Positions 1-8,088 of a DNA stretch of 21,791 nt are shown one piece after another. The translations under genes were made by a program, and so were the position numbers. Position 1 is the stretch's first letter; each line of letters opens with the position of its first letter. The notes beneath the pieces are model-generated. The model ran no database searches. It was not told the DNA's origin and worked only from the letters and a program-made list of their open reading frames with translations. Origin of the DNA: JAHEEL01 sp963785245 (GTDB taxonomy: Bacteria > Actinomycetota > Acidimicrobiia > Spongiisociales > UBA5794); assembly GCA_963785245.1 (NCBI GenBank), contig CAWAUO010000016.1, forward strand, positions 1 through 21,791, written 5' to 3'.

Positions 1-97
1 CAGTTGCCGCCGCCGGCATGGTCTGCTCCATGCTCCTATCCGGCAGTCACGGCCCGGAATCGGCGGTCTCGGCGGCGGGTGATCCATTGGTTTCGAC

Positions 98-103
98 CAT
101 ACT
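98..103 (+). promoter_or_regulatory. Possible -10 box for a leaderless transcript
   Basis: The hexamer CATACT (4 of 6 to TATAAT) ends seven bases before the ATG at 110, so transcription could start at the start codon itself. No Shine-Dalgarno sequence is seen before that ATG. No convincing -35 box lies at the right distance, so this is weak. Confidence 0.2.
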
Positions 104-109
104 GCGCCC

Positions 110-595
110 ATGACCGTCGACCCGATCGCTCAGGCACGAGACCTCTTCCTCACCGACGACAACGCTCATGGTTGTGCCGAGGCCACGTACATCACCCTCA
201 AGACCGCCTACGGACTCCCCGATGCTGACGACTCGTCGGCAGCCATGGCGCTCAACGGTGGCGTGGCCTACTCGGGGGGTGTCTGTGGAGCAATCTCCGG
301 TGCCGCGCTCGCTGTTGGACAACTCGCCGGCCGGCGCATCACCGATCACAACGAGGCCAAGACGAAGGCCCGCGAGATGATGATGGAGGTGATGGACGAG
401 TTCGAGGTCGAGTTCGGTTCGACCTCCTGCCGTGGTCTCCTCGGCCTCGATCTCCGCAAGTCGGGGGAGCACGATCGCTTCATCGAGTCGGGCATCTGGC
501 AGACGAACTGCATGCGGCAGATCGAGTTCGCCGTACGGCGCCTCGCCGCCCTCGACGACACGGCCGCGTGGGCGAGTGACGGGGCGACGGGCTAG
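110..595 (+). CDS. C_GCAxxG_C_C family putative redox protein
   Basis: This 161-residue soluble protein has the cysteine pattern of the C_GCAxxG_C_C family: GCAEA (Cys22), GGVCGAISGAALAVG (Cys59), TSCRGLLG (Cys107) and a last Cys134. Family members are thought to bind a metal, cluster or other redox group through these cysteines, but their reaction is not established. No signal peptide or membrane segment is seen. The ATG at 110 is chosen because it opens directly on the conserved N-terminal region; there is no ribosome site, so it may be leaderless. Its TAG stop lies in a CTAG shared with the stop of the convergent esterase. Family membership is fairly sure; function is unknown. Confidence 0.75.
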   Translation: MTVDPIAQARDLFLTDDNAHGCAEATYITLKTAYGLPDADDSSAAMALNGGVAYSGGVCGAISGAALAVGQLAGRRITDHNEAKTKAREMMMEVMDEFEVEFGSTSCRGLLGLDLRKSGEHDRFIESGIWQTNCMRQIEFAVRRLAALDDTAAWASDGATG

Positions 596-1821
596 GGAGT
601 CGGTTCAGACGGGTCCGCTCGATGTGCCGCGGCGTACTCGTCGTTGAGGAACCCGAGCACGCCTTCGATCATCTGCGCCGACTGATGGGAGTAGAACAGG
701 TCAAAGATGTGTTGCGCTCCCGGGAATTCCATGTAGAGCACTCGAGAAGTCGACTGGTCGTTGAGCGCCTCGACGAACGCGCGGGCTTCGACCACGGGAG
801 CGAGGGTATCCCGATCTCCCTGGACAACAAGGAAGGGAGGGATGTCGGCGTGGACCCGGTCGAGGGGCGAGGCCTCGTGAAACTTGTCGGGTTCGTCCTC
901 GAGGAACGCTTTGATCACGAGCGGTTCCATCAGCAGAGGAACGTACTGATCGCTCTGGGCACCGAACCGGTTCGTTGCGTCGTAGACGCCGTAGATCGGG
1001 ACGACCGCCTCAACCGAGGTGTCGGCTGCCTCGAACCCGGGTTGGTATCGGGCGTCATTCTCGGTGAGGCCGACCAGCGCCGCGAGGTGGCCACCGGCCG
1101 ATCCTCCCGACACAGCGACGAACGAGGGGTCGGCTCCGTACTCTGCTCCGTGTTCGTGGATCCAGGCCAGTGCTGCCTTCGCGTCGATGAGATGGTCGGG
1201 GAAGGTGGCCCCCGGACTCAGCCGGTAGTTCGCGGTGAAGCAGACCCAACCATTCCTTGCCATGTGGTGGAGCAGGGGGAGTCCCTGCTCTCGTTTGTCG
1301 CCGACCGTCCACCCGCCGCCGTGGACATAGAGGAGTGCCGGACGGCCGACGGTCCCTTCCCGCGGCCGGTAGACGTCGAGTTTGAGCACGCGACCGGCGA
1401 CGCGGCGGTAGGGCACGTTCGCGATCTTCTCGACATCGCGACCGCGGAACGGCGCAGCGAGCACGGTGCGCCACTTCGCCACCGGAAGCCCGGAGCGCTG
1501 AATGTCGTGGGCGTCGAGTGCGGCATCGACGACCTCGCTCGATTTCCTGGTCTTCGTCACGAGAACGGCCGACCCGATCCACGAGGCCACGAGCAGAACC
1601 AAGCCGATCCATCCGATGGCGTGGTCGAGCGCCCCCCACCAGATCAGGAGACCGGCGACGACCATCTGCAGCGCGACGTGCTGGAGGGGGAGTCCGATCA
1701 CCAACCACGACCAGAACATGCTCGGGAACAGCAGCAGCGTCTGGCGGAACGGCCGGAACGCATTGACCGTGGCGGCGGCAGACCACAGGCCCACGACAAG
1801 CAACACGATGGCAGAAAACAC
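592..1821 (-). CDS. Membrane-anchored alpha/beta hydrolase (HSL-type esterase)
   Basis: This 409-residue protein begins with about three hydrophobic segments (roughly residues 1-90) that should anchor it in the membrane, followed by an alpha/beta hydrolase domain of the hormone-sensitive-lipase type. Visible motifs are the oxyanion HGGG (167-170), the nucleophile elbow GGSAGG (Ser241), an acid in GDRDTLAP (about Asp338) and a histidine in GAQH (about His371). It probably hydrolyses carboxyl esters, perhaps of lipids; the natural substrate cannot be read from sequence. The layout resembles actinobacterial Lip proteins with N-terminal helices. The frame opens with TTG at 1836, but GTG at 1821 has a GGAGGG just upstream and is preferred. 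It lies downstream of the P-type ATPase on the same strand, with a strong hairpin between. Confidence 0.82.
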   Translation of the reverse strand: MFSAIVLLVVGLWSAAATVNAFRPFRQTLLLFPSMFWSWLVIGLPLQHVALQMVVAGLLIWWGALDHAIGWIGLVLLVASWIGSAVLVTKTRKSSEVVDAALDAHDIQRSGLPVAKWRTVLAAPFRGRDVEKIANVPYRRVAGRVLKLDVYRPREGTVGRPALLYVHGGGWTVGDKREQGLPLLHHMARNGWVCFTANYRLSPGATFPDHLIDAKAALAWIHEHGAEYGADPSFVAVSGGSAGGHLAALVGLTENDARYQPGFEAADTSVEAVVPIYGVYDATNRFGAQSDQYVPLLMEPLVIKAFLEDEPDKFHEASPLDRVHADIPPFLVVQGDRDTLAPVVEARAFVEALNDQSTSRVLYMEFPGAQHIFDLFYSHQSAQMIEGVLGFLNDEYAAAHRADPSEPTP

Positions 1822-1824
1822 GGA

Positions 1825-1830
1825 CCCTCC
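1825..1830 (-). promoter_or_regulatory. Ribosome binding site deciding the esterase start
   Basis: GGAGGG on the minus strand, with 3 bases between it and the GTG at 1821. It supports that GTG over the upstream TTG at 1836, inside whose reading frame it lies. Confidence 0.6.
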
Positions 1831-1856
1831 GGCCAATGGGATCAGTCAATCCTATC

Positions 1857-1888
1857 GGGCTGTCGATCGATCGAAAGATCGACGGCCC
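1857..1888 (-). terminator. Strong hairpin after the P-type ATPase gene
   Basis: A 12-base-pair stem (GGGCTGTCGATC against GATCGACGGCCC, one G-U pair) closes an eight-base loop about 18 bases after the ATPase stop codon. An alternative inner fold gives a TCGATC stem with a GAAA tetraloop. No run of T follows on either strand, so it is not a classical intrinsic terminator. Termination, RNA stabilisation or a processing site are all possible. Confidence 0.5.
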
Positions 1889-1906
1889 CCGTGATCGGAG
1901 CGGCTC

Positions 1907-4603
1907 CTACGCCGTGAGACGGCTCCGGCGGTAGGCCTTCTCTAATTCGACGAGGACCGGGACGACGAGCGAGAGGGCGAATACGGCGAGCCACTGCGAA
2001 CCGGTGAGGGAGGTCGTATCGAGCCAGCGCTGCAGGAGCGGCAACTCCACACCGAGCCAAGTGATCACTGCCGGGATCGCGAGCCATGCGAAGAACGGAT
2101 AGACCGGACCCCGCCAGAACGGACCCGGGTCCCGCCGACTCACCACGCCGATGCCGACGGTGGTCAGGGCGGTGATCGCATACGTCATCGTCATCGAGAT
2201 TGACGGGGCATCGATCTGCGGCTTGTCCGGTCCCCAGATGAGGGGGATGATTGCACAGATTCCCAGCAGGATCCCGACGATGATCCAGCGGATGCCGCTC
2301 TTTCGGTTGAAGATCGGCACCCGTGGATCGCGCGGTGAGCGGAGCATCAAGTCCGGATCGGGTTCGTCGTTCATGATGGCGATCACCGGGAAGATCGTGA
2401 TGAACAAGCTCACGTAGATGAGCATCCCCGGACTCAGGGCCACGCCCTTGTTGACGTTGAAGATCGTCGCCATCAGCATCAGTGCCAGGAGCCCGAACAT
2501 TCCGGACAGCTGGTAGCTGATGTAGGCCTTGACCTTGTCGTAGATGTCCCGGCCGAGTTCCACCGCGTGGACGAGCGTGGCGAAGTTGTCGTCGGTGAGG
2601 ATCATCTTCGCCGCTTGCTTGGATACTTCGCTTCCCGACCCCATGGCGACGCCGATGTCGGCCTTCTTCAGCGCAGCAGCGTCGTTCACGGCATCGCCGG
2701 TCATGGCGACGATCTGGCCGGTCGCCTGCATGGAATCGACCAACCGCAGCTTGTCCTCCGGGGAGACACGGCCGAAGACGTGAAGGTCCGGGACCTGTGC
2801 GGTGAGTTCCTCGTCGGAGAGCGCCTGAAACTCCTTGCCGGTCATGACACCGCTGCCGAGTCCGAGGTCGTCCGCGATCGCCCGCGCCGTGATCGTGTGG
2901 TCGCCGGTGATCATCCGAACGTCGATGCCGGCCTTCTTGGCGATGTCGACCGCGACCTTGGCCTCAGGGCGCAGCGGGTCGATGATTCCGACGAGTGAGA
3001 TGAACACCAGGTCGGTGACCTGCGCCATCGGGTCGTCCTGGATTGTCGACACCGCGGATTCGGAGTAGCGCCGCACGGCGAACGAGAGGACACGGAGTCC
3101 CTTCTCCGAGAGTTCCCGGTTCGACGCGATGATCTGGTCCCGAACCTCGTCGAGCGGCACCTCTTCGCCGTGCCACAGGGCGGTCGCGCTGCGGTCCAGG
3201 AGCACATCGGGGGCTCCCTTCACCAATTCGATGACGGGATCGCCTTCCGCATCCGGGATGCGGTGGAAGGTCGCCATGAACTTGTAGGCGGAGTCGAACG
3301 GCACTTCGGCGAGACGCGGGAGCTCGGCACGGGAGACTTCGGCGTCCACCCCGAGCTTGGCGGCGAGAACAACGAGCGCGGCTTCCGTGGGATCACCGAT
3401 CACCGTGCCGTCGTCTTCGACAACCGCATCGCTGCACAACGTCAGGCCGTAGCCCAGGGCGTTGAAGTCGGGGACTTCGTCACCGGCGGAATGCAGGATC
3501 GCTCCGGTCTTCTCATAGCCGCTGCCCTCGACCTTGTACCAGCGACCACCCGTGAACATCGAAACGGCGGTCATCTCGTTCATGGTCAGGGTGCCGGTCT
3601 TGTCGCTGTTGATGGCGCTGGTTGAACCGAGCGTCTCGACATCGTTGAGGCTCTTCACCACAGCCTTGGCGTGTGCGAGGCGTTGAGCTCCCGACGACAA
3701 CATGATCTGAACGAACGTGGGCAGGCCTGAGGGGATCGCGGAGATGGCCGTCAGGACGCACAGCAGGAGCAGGGTGTCCATGTCGAGGCCGCGTGCCCAG
3801 CCTGCCAGGAAGATGACCGCGACGGACACCCAGGCGATGATTCCGAGCCATTTCGTGAGTTCCCCGAGTTCGCGCTCGAGCGGAGACGGCTCCCGGGTGA
3901 CGCCCTGGAGCATCCCGGCGATCTTGCCCATCTCGGTGTGTGAACCGGTTGCCGTCACGATGATCGTGGCCGTTCCGCGGGTCACGGACGTGTTCTGGAA
4001 CAGCATGTTCGAGCGATCGCCGAGTGCCGTCTCCGGGTCGCTGAGCACGCCCGAGTCTTTCGGGACCGGGGCGCTCTCACCGGTGAGGGCTGCCTCTTGG
4101 ACCTCGAGCGTGGCCGAGGTGATGATGCGGCCGTCGGCCGGGACGAGGTCGCCCGCTTCGACGGTGACGACATCGCCGGGGACGAGATCGAGCGAGTCGA
4201 TGCTCTCGACGCGTCCATCGCGGACGACCCGTGCCGACGGCACCTGGAGTTGGTCGAGGGCGTTGACGCTTGCCCGAGCCTTGAGGGCCTGGCTGGTGGC
4301 CATCCAGACGTTGAGGAGGACGAGGAATCCGATCAGGATCGCGGTCGATACCTGTCCGATGACGACACTCAGGACGGTCACGACGATGAGCATGAGGTTC
4401 ATCGGTTCGCGGATCTGCTTGACCGCGATCTTCCAGGTGCTCGGCGGCTGCTCCTTCGGAATCGAGTTCGGTCCATACTCGGTGAGGCGCGTCGCCACCT
4501 CGGCTGAAGACAGTCCGGTCTCGAGATCGGTCTCGAAGCGGGCAGGGATCTCCCCGGCGGTCACGCAGTGCCAGGCGCTGGTCTGTTCAATCTGTGTCGT
4601 CAC
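1907..4603 (-). CDS. P-type ATPase (P2-like) without canonical Ca2+ ligands
   Basis: An 898-residue cation-ATPase of the P2 layout: N-terminal domain, actuator with TGES (174-177), phosphorylation motif DKTGT (Asp334), nucleotide-binding KGAPD (462-466), hinge TGDAVNDAAALKKADIG from 635, and about ten membrane helices. The catalytic cycle should work: the phosphorylated Asp and hinge Asp residues are present. By eye alignment to SERCA the ion site differs. The M4 PEGLP is PSGLP (Ser292); M5 Asn768 and Glu771 become Met702 and Leu705; M6 Asn796, Thr799 and Asp800 become Ser732, Ile735 and Thr736. The hinge is also unusual (GDAVNDAAAL for GDGVNDAPAL). The transported ion is therefore unknown, and Ca2+ should not be assumed. 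GTG at 4603 is the start, with GAGGAG six bases upstream. Certain as a P-type ATPase. Confidence 0.93.
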   Translation of the reverse strand: MTTQIEQTSAWHCVTAGEIPARFETDLETGLSSAEVATRLTEYGPNSIPKEQPPSTWKIAVKQIREPMNLMLIVVTVLSVVIGQVSTAILIGFLVLLNVWMATSQALKARASVNALDQLQVPSARVVRDGRVESIDSLDLVPGDVVTVEAGDLVPADGRIITSATLEVQEAALTGESAPVPKDSGVLSDPETALGDRSNMLFQNTSVTRGTATIIVTATGSHTEMGKIAGMLQGVTREPSPLERELGELTKWLGIIAWVSVAVIFLAGWARGLDMDTLLLLCVLTAISAIPSGLPTFVQIMLSSGAQRLAHAKAVVKSLNDVETLGSTSAINSDKTGTLTMNEMTAVSMFTGGRWYKVEGSGYEKTGAILHSAGDEVPDFNALGYGLTLCSDAVVEDDGTVIGDPTEAALVVLAAKLGVDAEVSRAELPRLAEVPFDSAYKFMATFHRIPDAEGDPVIELVKGAPDVLLDRSATALWHGEEVPLDEVRDQIIASNRELSEKGLRVLSFAVRRYSESAVSTIQDDPMAQVTDLVFISLVGIIDPLRPEAKVAVDIAKKAGIDVRMITGDHTITARAIADDLGLGSGVMTGKEFQALSDEELTAQVPDLHVFGRVSPEDKLRLVDSMQATGQIVAMTGDAVNDAAALKKADIGVAMGSGSEVSKQAAKMILTDDNFATLVHAVELGRDIYDKVKAYISYQLSGMFGLLALMLMATIFNVNKGVALSPGMLIYVSLFITIFPVIAIMNDEPDPDLMLRSPRDPRVPIFNRKSGIRWIIVGILLGICAIIPLIWGPDKPQIDAPSISMTMTYAITALTTVGIGVVSRRDPGPFWRGPVYPFFAWLAIPAVITWLGVELPLLQRWLDTTSLTGSQWLAVFALSLVVPVLVELEKAYRRSRLTA

Positions 4604-4665
4604 GGGGGCTCCTCGGTGAGTGTTTCGACGATACCCGCGTCACGAGTGCCAAGCTCGGCGTTCGG

Positions 4666-4704
4666 CGGGTTGATTCCAACCCGGGGTTACCGTCACGGCG
4701 TGAC
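4666..4704. promoter_or_regulatory. Two inverted repeats between the divergent ATPase and exporter genes
   Basis: The 181-base divergent gap 4604-4784 holds CGGGTT-GATTCC-AACCCG (4666-4683) and GTCAC-GGC-GTGAC (4692-4704). Either could be a regulator site controlling one or both genes. No confident -35/-10 pair was found in the gap. Confidence 0.3.
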
Positions 4705-4784
4705 CACCTCAGCACGACGACCGATGAAACGATTGCCCCTATGGCGCTGACCCAAGTGGCGAGACGTCGGCGCGGGCGGACGCT

Positions 4785-5666
4785 GTGAACCGCACCGCGA
4801 CCGGCATCGTGATGGCCGCAATCGGCGGAATCATCTTCGGGACGAGTGCCGCGGTTGTCGGCTTCGTGATCGACGAGTTCGACCCGTTCCGACTCTCTGC
4901 GCTCCGCGTCGCGATTGCCGGTGTGTGCATGCTCCCGTGGGCGATCGCATACCGGTCGCAGATCAGCCGCGCACCGGCGCGGGTCGCCGTTGTCGGCGTT
5001 TTGCAGATTGTGCTCAACGGCTTCTTCTACATCTCCATCTCCCGGATCGGTGTCGGCCCTGCGGTGGGTCTCGAGTTCCTTGCGCCGGTGCTTGTGGTGG
5101 TCTGGGATCGGGTCGCCGGTCATGCCCATCCGCGTCCGGTCACATGGGCAGCGGTCGTCTCTTCCGTGATCGGGGTTGGTCTGCTGGTCCAGGTCGGGAA
5201 TCTGGAAACGCTGGACGTCTTCGGTGTTCTCGCCGGGTTCCTGTCGGCGGTCTTCCTCGCCACGTATCTGAGACTGAGCGAGGATGTCGGGGCGATTGTC
5301 GGCGGGTTCCCGCTCGCGGCCGGTGCGATCGCGATGGGTGGCGCTGTCGGATTCTTCATCGCGAGGCCGTGGTCCATGCCGATTCCGTCTGATCCCAAGG
5401 TGATCTGGGCCGTCGTGCTCCTCGGGACGCTCGCCATGGCACTCCCGCTGTCGCTCGAGATCGCTTCACTGTCGAGGACGCCGGCGCGAGTCGTCGGTGT
5501 CGTTATCACGATCGAGCCGGTTGCCGCAGCGCTGACCGCTTGGGTGATCCTCGACGAATCCCTCGTCGTATTCCAGATGGTCGGTCTGGTCCTGATCGTC
5601 GTCGCCGTCGCAGCCGTCTCCCTGACTGCGGCGAGCGCGCGTCGGATGCCGGCGGTGGTGCCCTAG
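4785..5666 (+). CDS. EamA-family (DMT superfamily) transporter
   Basis: A 293-residue protein with about ten hydrophobic helices in the two-repeat layout of drug/metabolite transporters. The second half carries an EPVAAALTAWVILDESL stretch typical of EamA proteins, and the preceding ALPLSLEIASLSRTPAR region resembles RhtA-type amino-acid exporters. It probably exports a small metabolite such as an amino acid; the substrate is not determined. The start is GTG at 4785, with only a weak ribosome site; the in-frame ATG at 4812 is an alternative. It is convergent with hoxW and shares a CTAG stop palindrome with it, and is divergent from the P-type ATPase. There is no sign that it belongs functionally to the hydrogenase operon. 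Confidence 0.85.
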   Translation: MNRTATGIVMAAIGGIIFGTSAAVVGFVIDEFDPFRLSALRVAIAGVCMLPWAIAYRSQISRAPARVAVVGVLQIVLNGFFYISISRIGVGPAVGLEFLAPVLVVVWDRVAGHAHPRPVTWAAVVSSVIGVGLLVQVGNLETLDVFGVLAGFLSAVFLATYLRLSEDVGAIVGGFPLAAGAIAMGGAVGFFIARPWSMPIPSDPKVIWAVVLLGTLAMALPLSLEIASLSRTPARVVGVVITIEPVAAALTAWVILDESLVVFQMVGLVLIVVAVAAVSLTAASARRMPAVVP

Positions 5667-6100
5667 CTACCGCGCACGAGCTCCACGATTGCCCCAACGG
5701 CCTCGTCGACGGCCCGCGCGGTCTTCGGTGACAGGTTGAACCCGAGGTCCAGGTTCGAGGCGGGGATGGAGACGACGTATGCCTCGTTCGGCATCTTCCC
5801 GAGGTCGCGAGCGAGGCGCAGGAGCGTTGCCGGATCGGCATGATGGCTCATCGTCGTAGGTCCGGCGACCCCGGGCCCCACGGCAGAGATGTCGAGTGTC
5901 GCGGTCTCGACGCTCGCATCAACGAAGACCACAAGATCGACCTTGGCGATTTCGAGCGAAATCTCGGGCGTCAGCTGGGACTGCGACAGGACGTGGACGC
6001 CAGGAAGATCGGTTTCTTCGATCAGAGAAGCGACGAGCCGCCCGGCGCGATCATCTCCGCGGAGGTCGTTCCCGTATCCGACAACGAGGCTGTTAGCCAC
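5663..6100 (-). CDS. hoxW: Hydrogenase maturation protease HoxW
   Basis: This 145-residue protein is a HybD/HycI-type endopeptidase, which cuts the C-terminal peptide off the hydrogenase large subunit after nickel is inserted. The N-terminal GYGNDLRGDD motif gives the first metal ligand (Asp17, where HybD has Glu16). VVFVDAS (Asp61) and SHHADP (His86) match the other two nickel-sensing residues. It is the last gene of the hox operon. The frame stays open to a GTG at 6124, but the GTG at 6100 overlaps the hoxH stop by eight bases (GTGGCTAA) and gives the standard N-terminus, so it is preferred; neither has a strong ribosome site. Its position next to hoxH makes HoxH its obvious substrate. Confidence 0.88.
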   Translation of the reverse strand: MANSLVVGYGNDLRGDDRAGRLVASLIEETDLPGVHVLSQSQLTPEISLEIAKVDLVVFVDASVETATLDISAVGPGVAGPTTMSHHADPATLLRLARDLGKMPNEAYVVSIPASNLDLGFNLSPKTARAVDEAVGAIVELVRGS

Positions 6101-7532
6101 GCCGGACTTCGGAGAGGACCTCACCGTCGGGCGCCAGCAGGCTGACCACGAGGGGCATCTGTCCGATCGCGTGGGTCGAGCAACTCAGGCATGGGTCGTA
6201 GGCGCGAATCCCGGCCTCGATCCGGTTCAGGATGCCCTCGGGGATGTCCGGTCCGTCGATCCATTCTTTGGCGATCTGGAGGACGGTCTCGTTCATTGGG
6301 AGGTTGTTCTGACCCGTGGCGATGATCATGTTCATGTCGGTCAGGACGCCATGGTCGTCGACCTGATACTCGTGGAAGAGCGTTCCTCGCGGTGCCTCCG
6401 AGACGCCGACCACATGACGCTCATTGACGCCGGCGCGGGCCCGCACATGCGGGCCGACCACGGTGTCGTCGGCCAGGTGCATGGCCATCCGCTCCGTGGC
6501 ACCGAGGATCTCGATGAGGCGGGCGTAGTGGTAGAAGAACGACGAACTGGCAATGCCGCCTGCACGCTCGCGGTACTCGACCAGCGCCTCGTCTGCGGCC
6601 GGCGCACCCATGCGCTCACACACGTTGAGACGGGCGAGTGGTCCGACGCGGTAGATGCCCTTGAGCGGGTCGTCGGCGGGTGCGACGGCTGGCTTGAAGT
6701 ACGGGGACTTCAGGTACGAGTCGCGGCGCCCGGCTTCACCGATGATCGTGCGGTAGTCGAATGGCGCGACGCCGGTTGCGGCCACGTTTCCGTCGGCATC
6801 GACCATCTTCAAGTAGCCGTCGTAGTGTTCCCACAGGCCGTCGTCGTTCGAGAGGCCGAGGTAGTAGCTGGGGAACGATCCGAATGCCTGGACCTCGCGC
6901 TTGAACATGTCGAGCATGCCGGTGAACAGCACCAGAGCGTCCTCTGCGGTGCGACGGGCCTCGACGAGTCCTTCCTGGAGGCGTTCGCGGGTCTCCTGGG
7001 TCATCGGCTCGGCAATGCCGCCAGGGAGGATGCCGGGGGAGTGGACCTTGCGGCCCGCGATCGATTCGATGACTCCCTGGCCGAAGCTGCGCAACATGAT
7101 GCCGCGTCTCGCCAGTTCCGGTTCTTCCGCCATGAGTCCGAAGACGTTGCGGGCTGCAGGATCAGAATCCCACCCGAGCAGGAGGTCGGGAGCGCTGAGA
7201 TGGAAGAAGCTGAGGGCATGGGACTGGATGATCTGGCCGAGGTTCACGATGCGACGGAGCTTCACCGCCGTGTCGGGGATCTTGACGCCCATGACGGCGT
7301 CGCCTGCCTTCGCCGAAGCGAGGAGGTGGCTGACCGGGCAGATCCCGCATGTGCGGGCCGTGAGGCTCGGCATCTCCCAGACCGGCCGACCCTTGCAGAA
7401 CTCTTCGAAGCCGCGGAATTCGGTCACGTGGAATCGGCAGTCGGAGACCTGACCGGAATCGTCGAGCGCGATTGTGATCTTCGCGTGACCCTCGATGCGT
7501 GTGACCGGATCGATCACCACCATGTTCTTCAC
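6093..7532 (-). CDS. hoxH: NAD-linked [NiFe] hydrogenase large subunit HoxH
   Basis: This 479-residue subunit carries the NiFe active site where H2 is made or split. The N-terminal VTRIEGH, the RTCGICPVSH motif (Cys62, Cys65) and the C-terminal DPCLSCSTH motif (Cys448, Cys451) supply all four nickel-binding cysteines. A 25-residue tail after the last His454 is the expected peptide removed by HoxW, so this is an unprocessed, maturation-dependent enzyme. Sequence style and operon place it in group 3d (HoxH), as opposed to membrane-bound group 1. The frame is open to 7607, but that would run back into hoxY. GTG at 7532 is chosen because GAGGAGG sits eight bases upstream. All residues needed for catalysis appear intact. 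Confidence 0.96.
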   Translation of the reverse strand: MKNMVVIDPVTRIEGHAKITIALDDSGQVSDCRFHVTEFRGFEEFCKGRPVWEMPSLTARTCGICPVSHLLASAKAGDAVMGVKIPDTAVKLRRIVNLGQIIQSHALSFFHLSAPDLLLGWDSDPAARNVFGLMAEEPELARRGIMLRSFGQGVIESIAGRKVHSPGILPGGIAEPMTQETRERLQEGLVEARRTAEDALVLFTGMLDMFKREVQAFGSFPSYYLGLSNDDGLWEHYDGYLKMVDADGNVAATGVAPFDYRTIIGEAGRRDSYLKSPYFKPAVAPADDPLKGIYRVGPLARLNVCERMGAPAADEALVEYRERAGGIASSSFFYHYARLIEILGATERMAMHLADDTVVGPHVRARAGVNERHVVGVSEAPRGTLFHEYQVDDHGVLTDMNMIIATGQNNLPMNETVLQIAKEWIDGPDIPEGILNRIEAGIRAYDPCLSCSTHAIGQMPLVVSLLAPDGEVLSEVRRG

Positions 7533-7540
7533 GTTGTCGT

Positions 7541-7547
7541 CCTCCTC
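7541..7547 (-). promoter_or_regulatory. Ribosome binding site of hoxH, overlapping the hoxY stop
   Basis: GAGGAGG on the minus strand ends eight bases before the GTG at 7532 and includes two bases of the hoxY TGA. It fixes the hoxH start and suggests that translation of the two hydrogenase subunits is coupled. Confidence 0.7.
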
Positions 7548-8088
7548 AGCCAAACCTGATGTCTTCACCGGTGATGCGGGAGGGCTCTCCATCGAGGAGG
7601 GCCTCAATCGCCCGCTGGATGCGATCCGCCGGTGGCGGGCATCCTGGCAAGTACGCGTCCACCTTGATCACCTTGTGGAGGGGGAGCACCTGCGGGAGGA
7701 GTGGCGGCACGATGCCCGGTGCGATCGGGAGTTGGCCGTCCCGATCGGGGGCGTCGACGTAGACCGCTTCGAGAATTGCGAGCGGATCGCCGAGCGGATT
7801 CCGCATCGCGGTGACGTTGCCGGTGACCGCGCAGTCTCCGAACGAAACGACCAGCTTTGAGTTCTCGCGGATCTCCTTGGCGAGTTCCGCATTGTCCTCG
7901 TTGGCGACGGCACCTTCCACGAGCGCGATGTCGACGTTCGGTGGGAACACCTTGACGTCGGCGATCGGGCTGTAGACGACGTCGGCGACGGCGGCGAGAT
8001 CGAAGAGCCAGGCGTCCATGTCGAGGAACGACATGTGGCATCCGGAGCATCCTCCGAGCCATGCGGTAGCGAGTCGGACTTTGCTCAT
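7546..8088 (-). CDS. hoxY: NAD-linked [NiFe] hydrogenase small subunit HoxY
   Basis: This 180-residue subunit passes electrons from the NiFe site of HoxH to the diaphorase part. Four cysteines fit the proximal [4Fe-4S] cluster: Cys14 and Cys17 in LGGCSGCHMSF, Cys86 in FGDCAVTG and Cys150 in LPGCPPP. It is short, as HoxY proteins are, and lacks the twin-arginine signal and distal cluster domain of membrane hydrogenases, so the enzyme is cytoplasmic. The frame stays open to 8319, but that part is an antisense-like, Arg-rich extension lying over hoxU. The ATG at 8088 forms an ATGA overlap with the hoxU stop and gives the canonical N-terminus. Confidence 0.95.
   Translation of the reverse strand: MSKVRLATAWLGGCSGCHMSFLDMDAWLFDLAAVADVVYSPIADVKVFPPNVDIALVEGAVANEDNAELAKEIRENSKLVVSFGDCAVTGNVTAMRNPLGDPLAILEAVYVDAPDRDGQLPIAPGIVPPLLPQVLPLHKVIKVDAYLPGCPPPADRIQRAIEALLDGEPSRITGEDIRFG

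Noticed and set aside
622..1917. 431-residue plus-strand ORF opposite the esterase
   Set aside because: Mirror frame of the esterase gene caused by high GC; no domain, and the minus-strand product has clear catalytic motifs.
5889..7559. 556-residue plus-strand ORF opposite hoxH
   Set aside because: Antisense shadow of hoxH and hoxW; the minus-strand genes have all NiFe motifs.
7533..7607. Longer HoxH reading from 7607
   Set aside because: It overlaps hoxY by 62 bases, adds a non-conserved N-terminus and ignores the strong ribosome site before GTG 7532.
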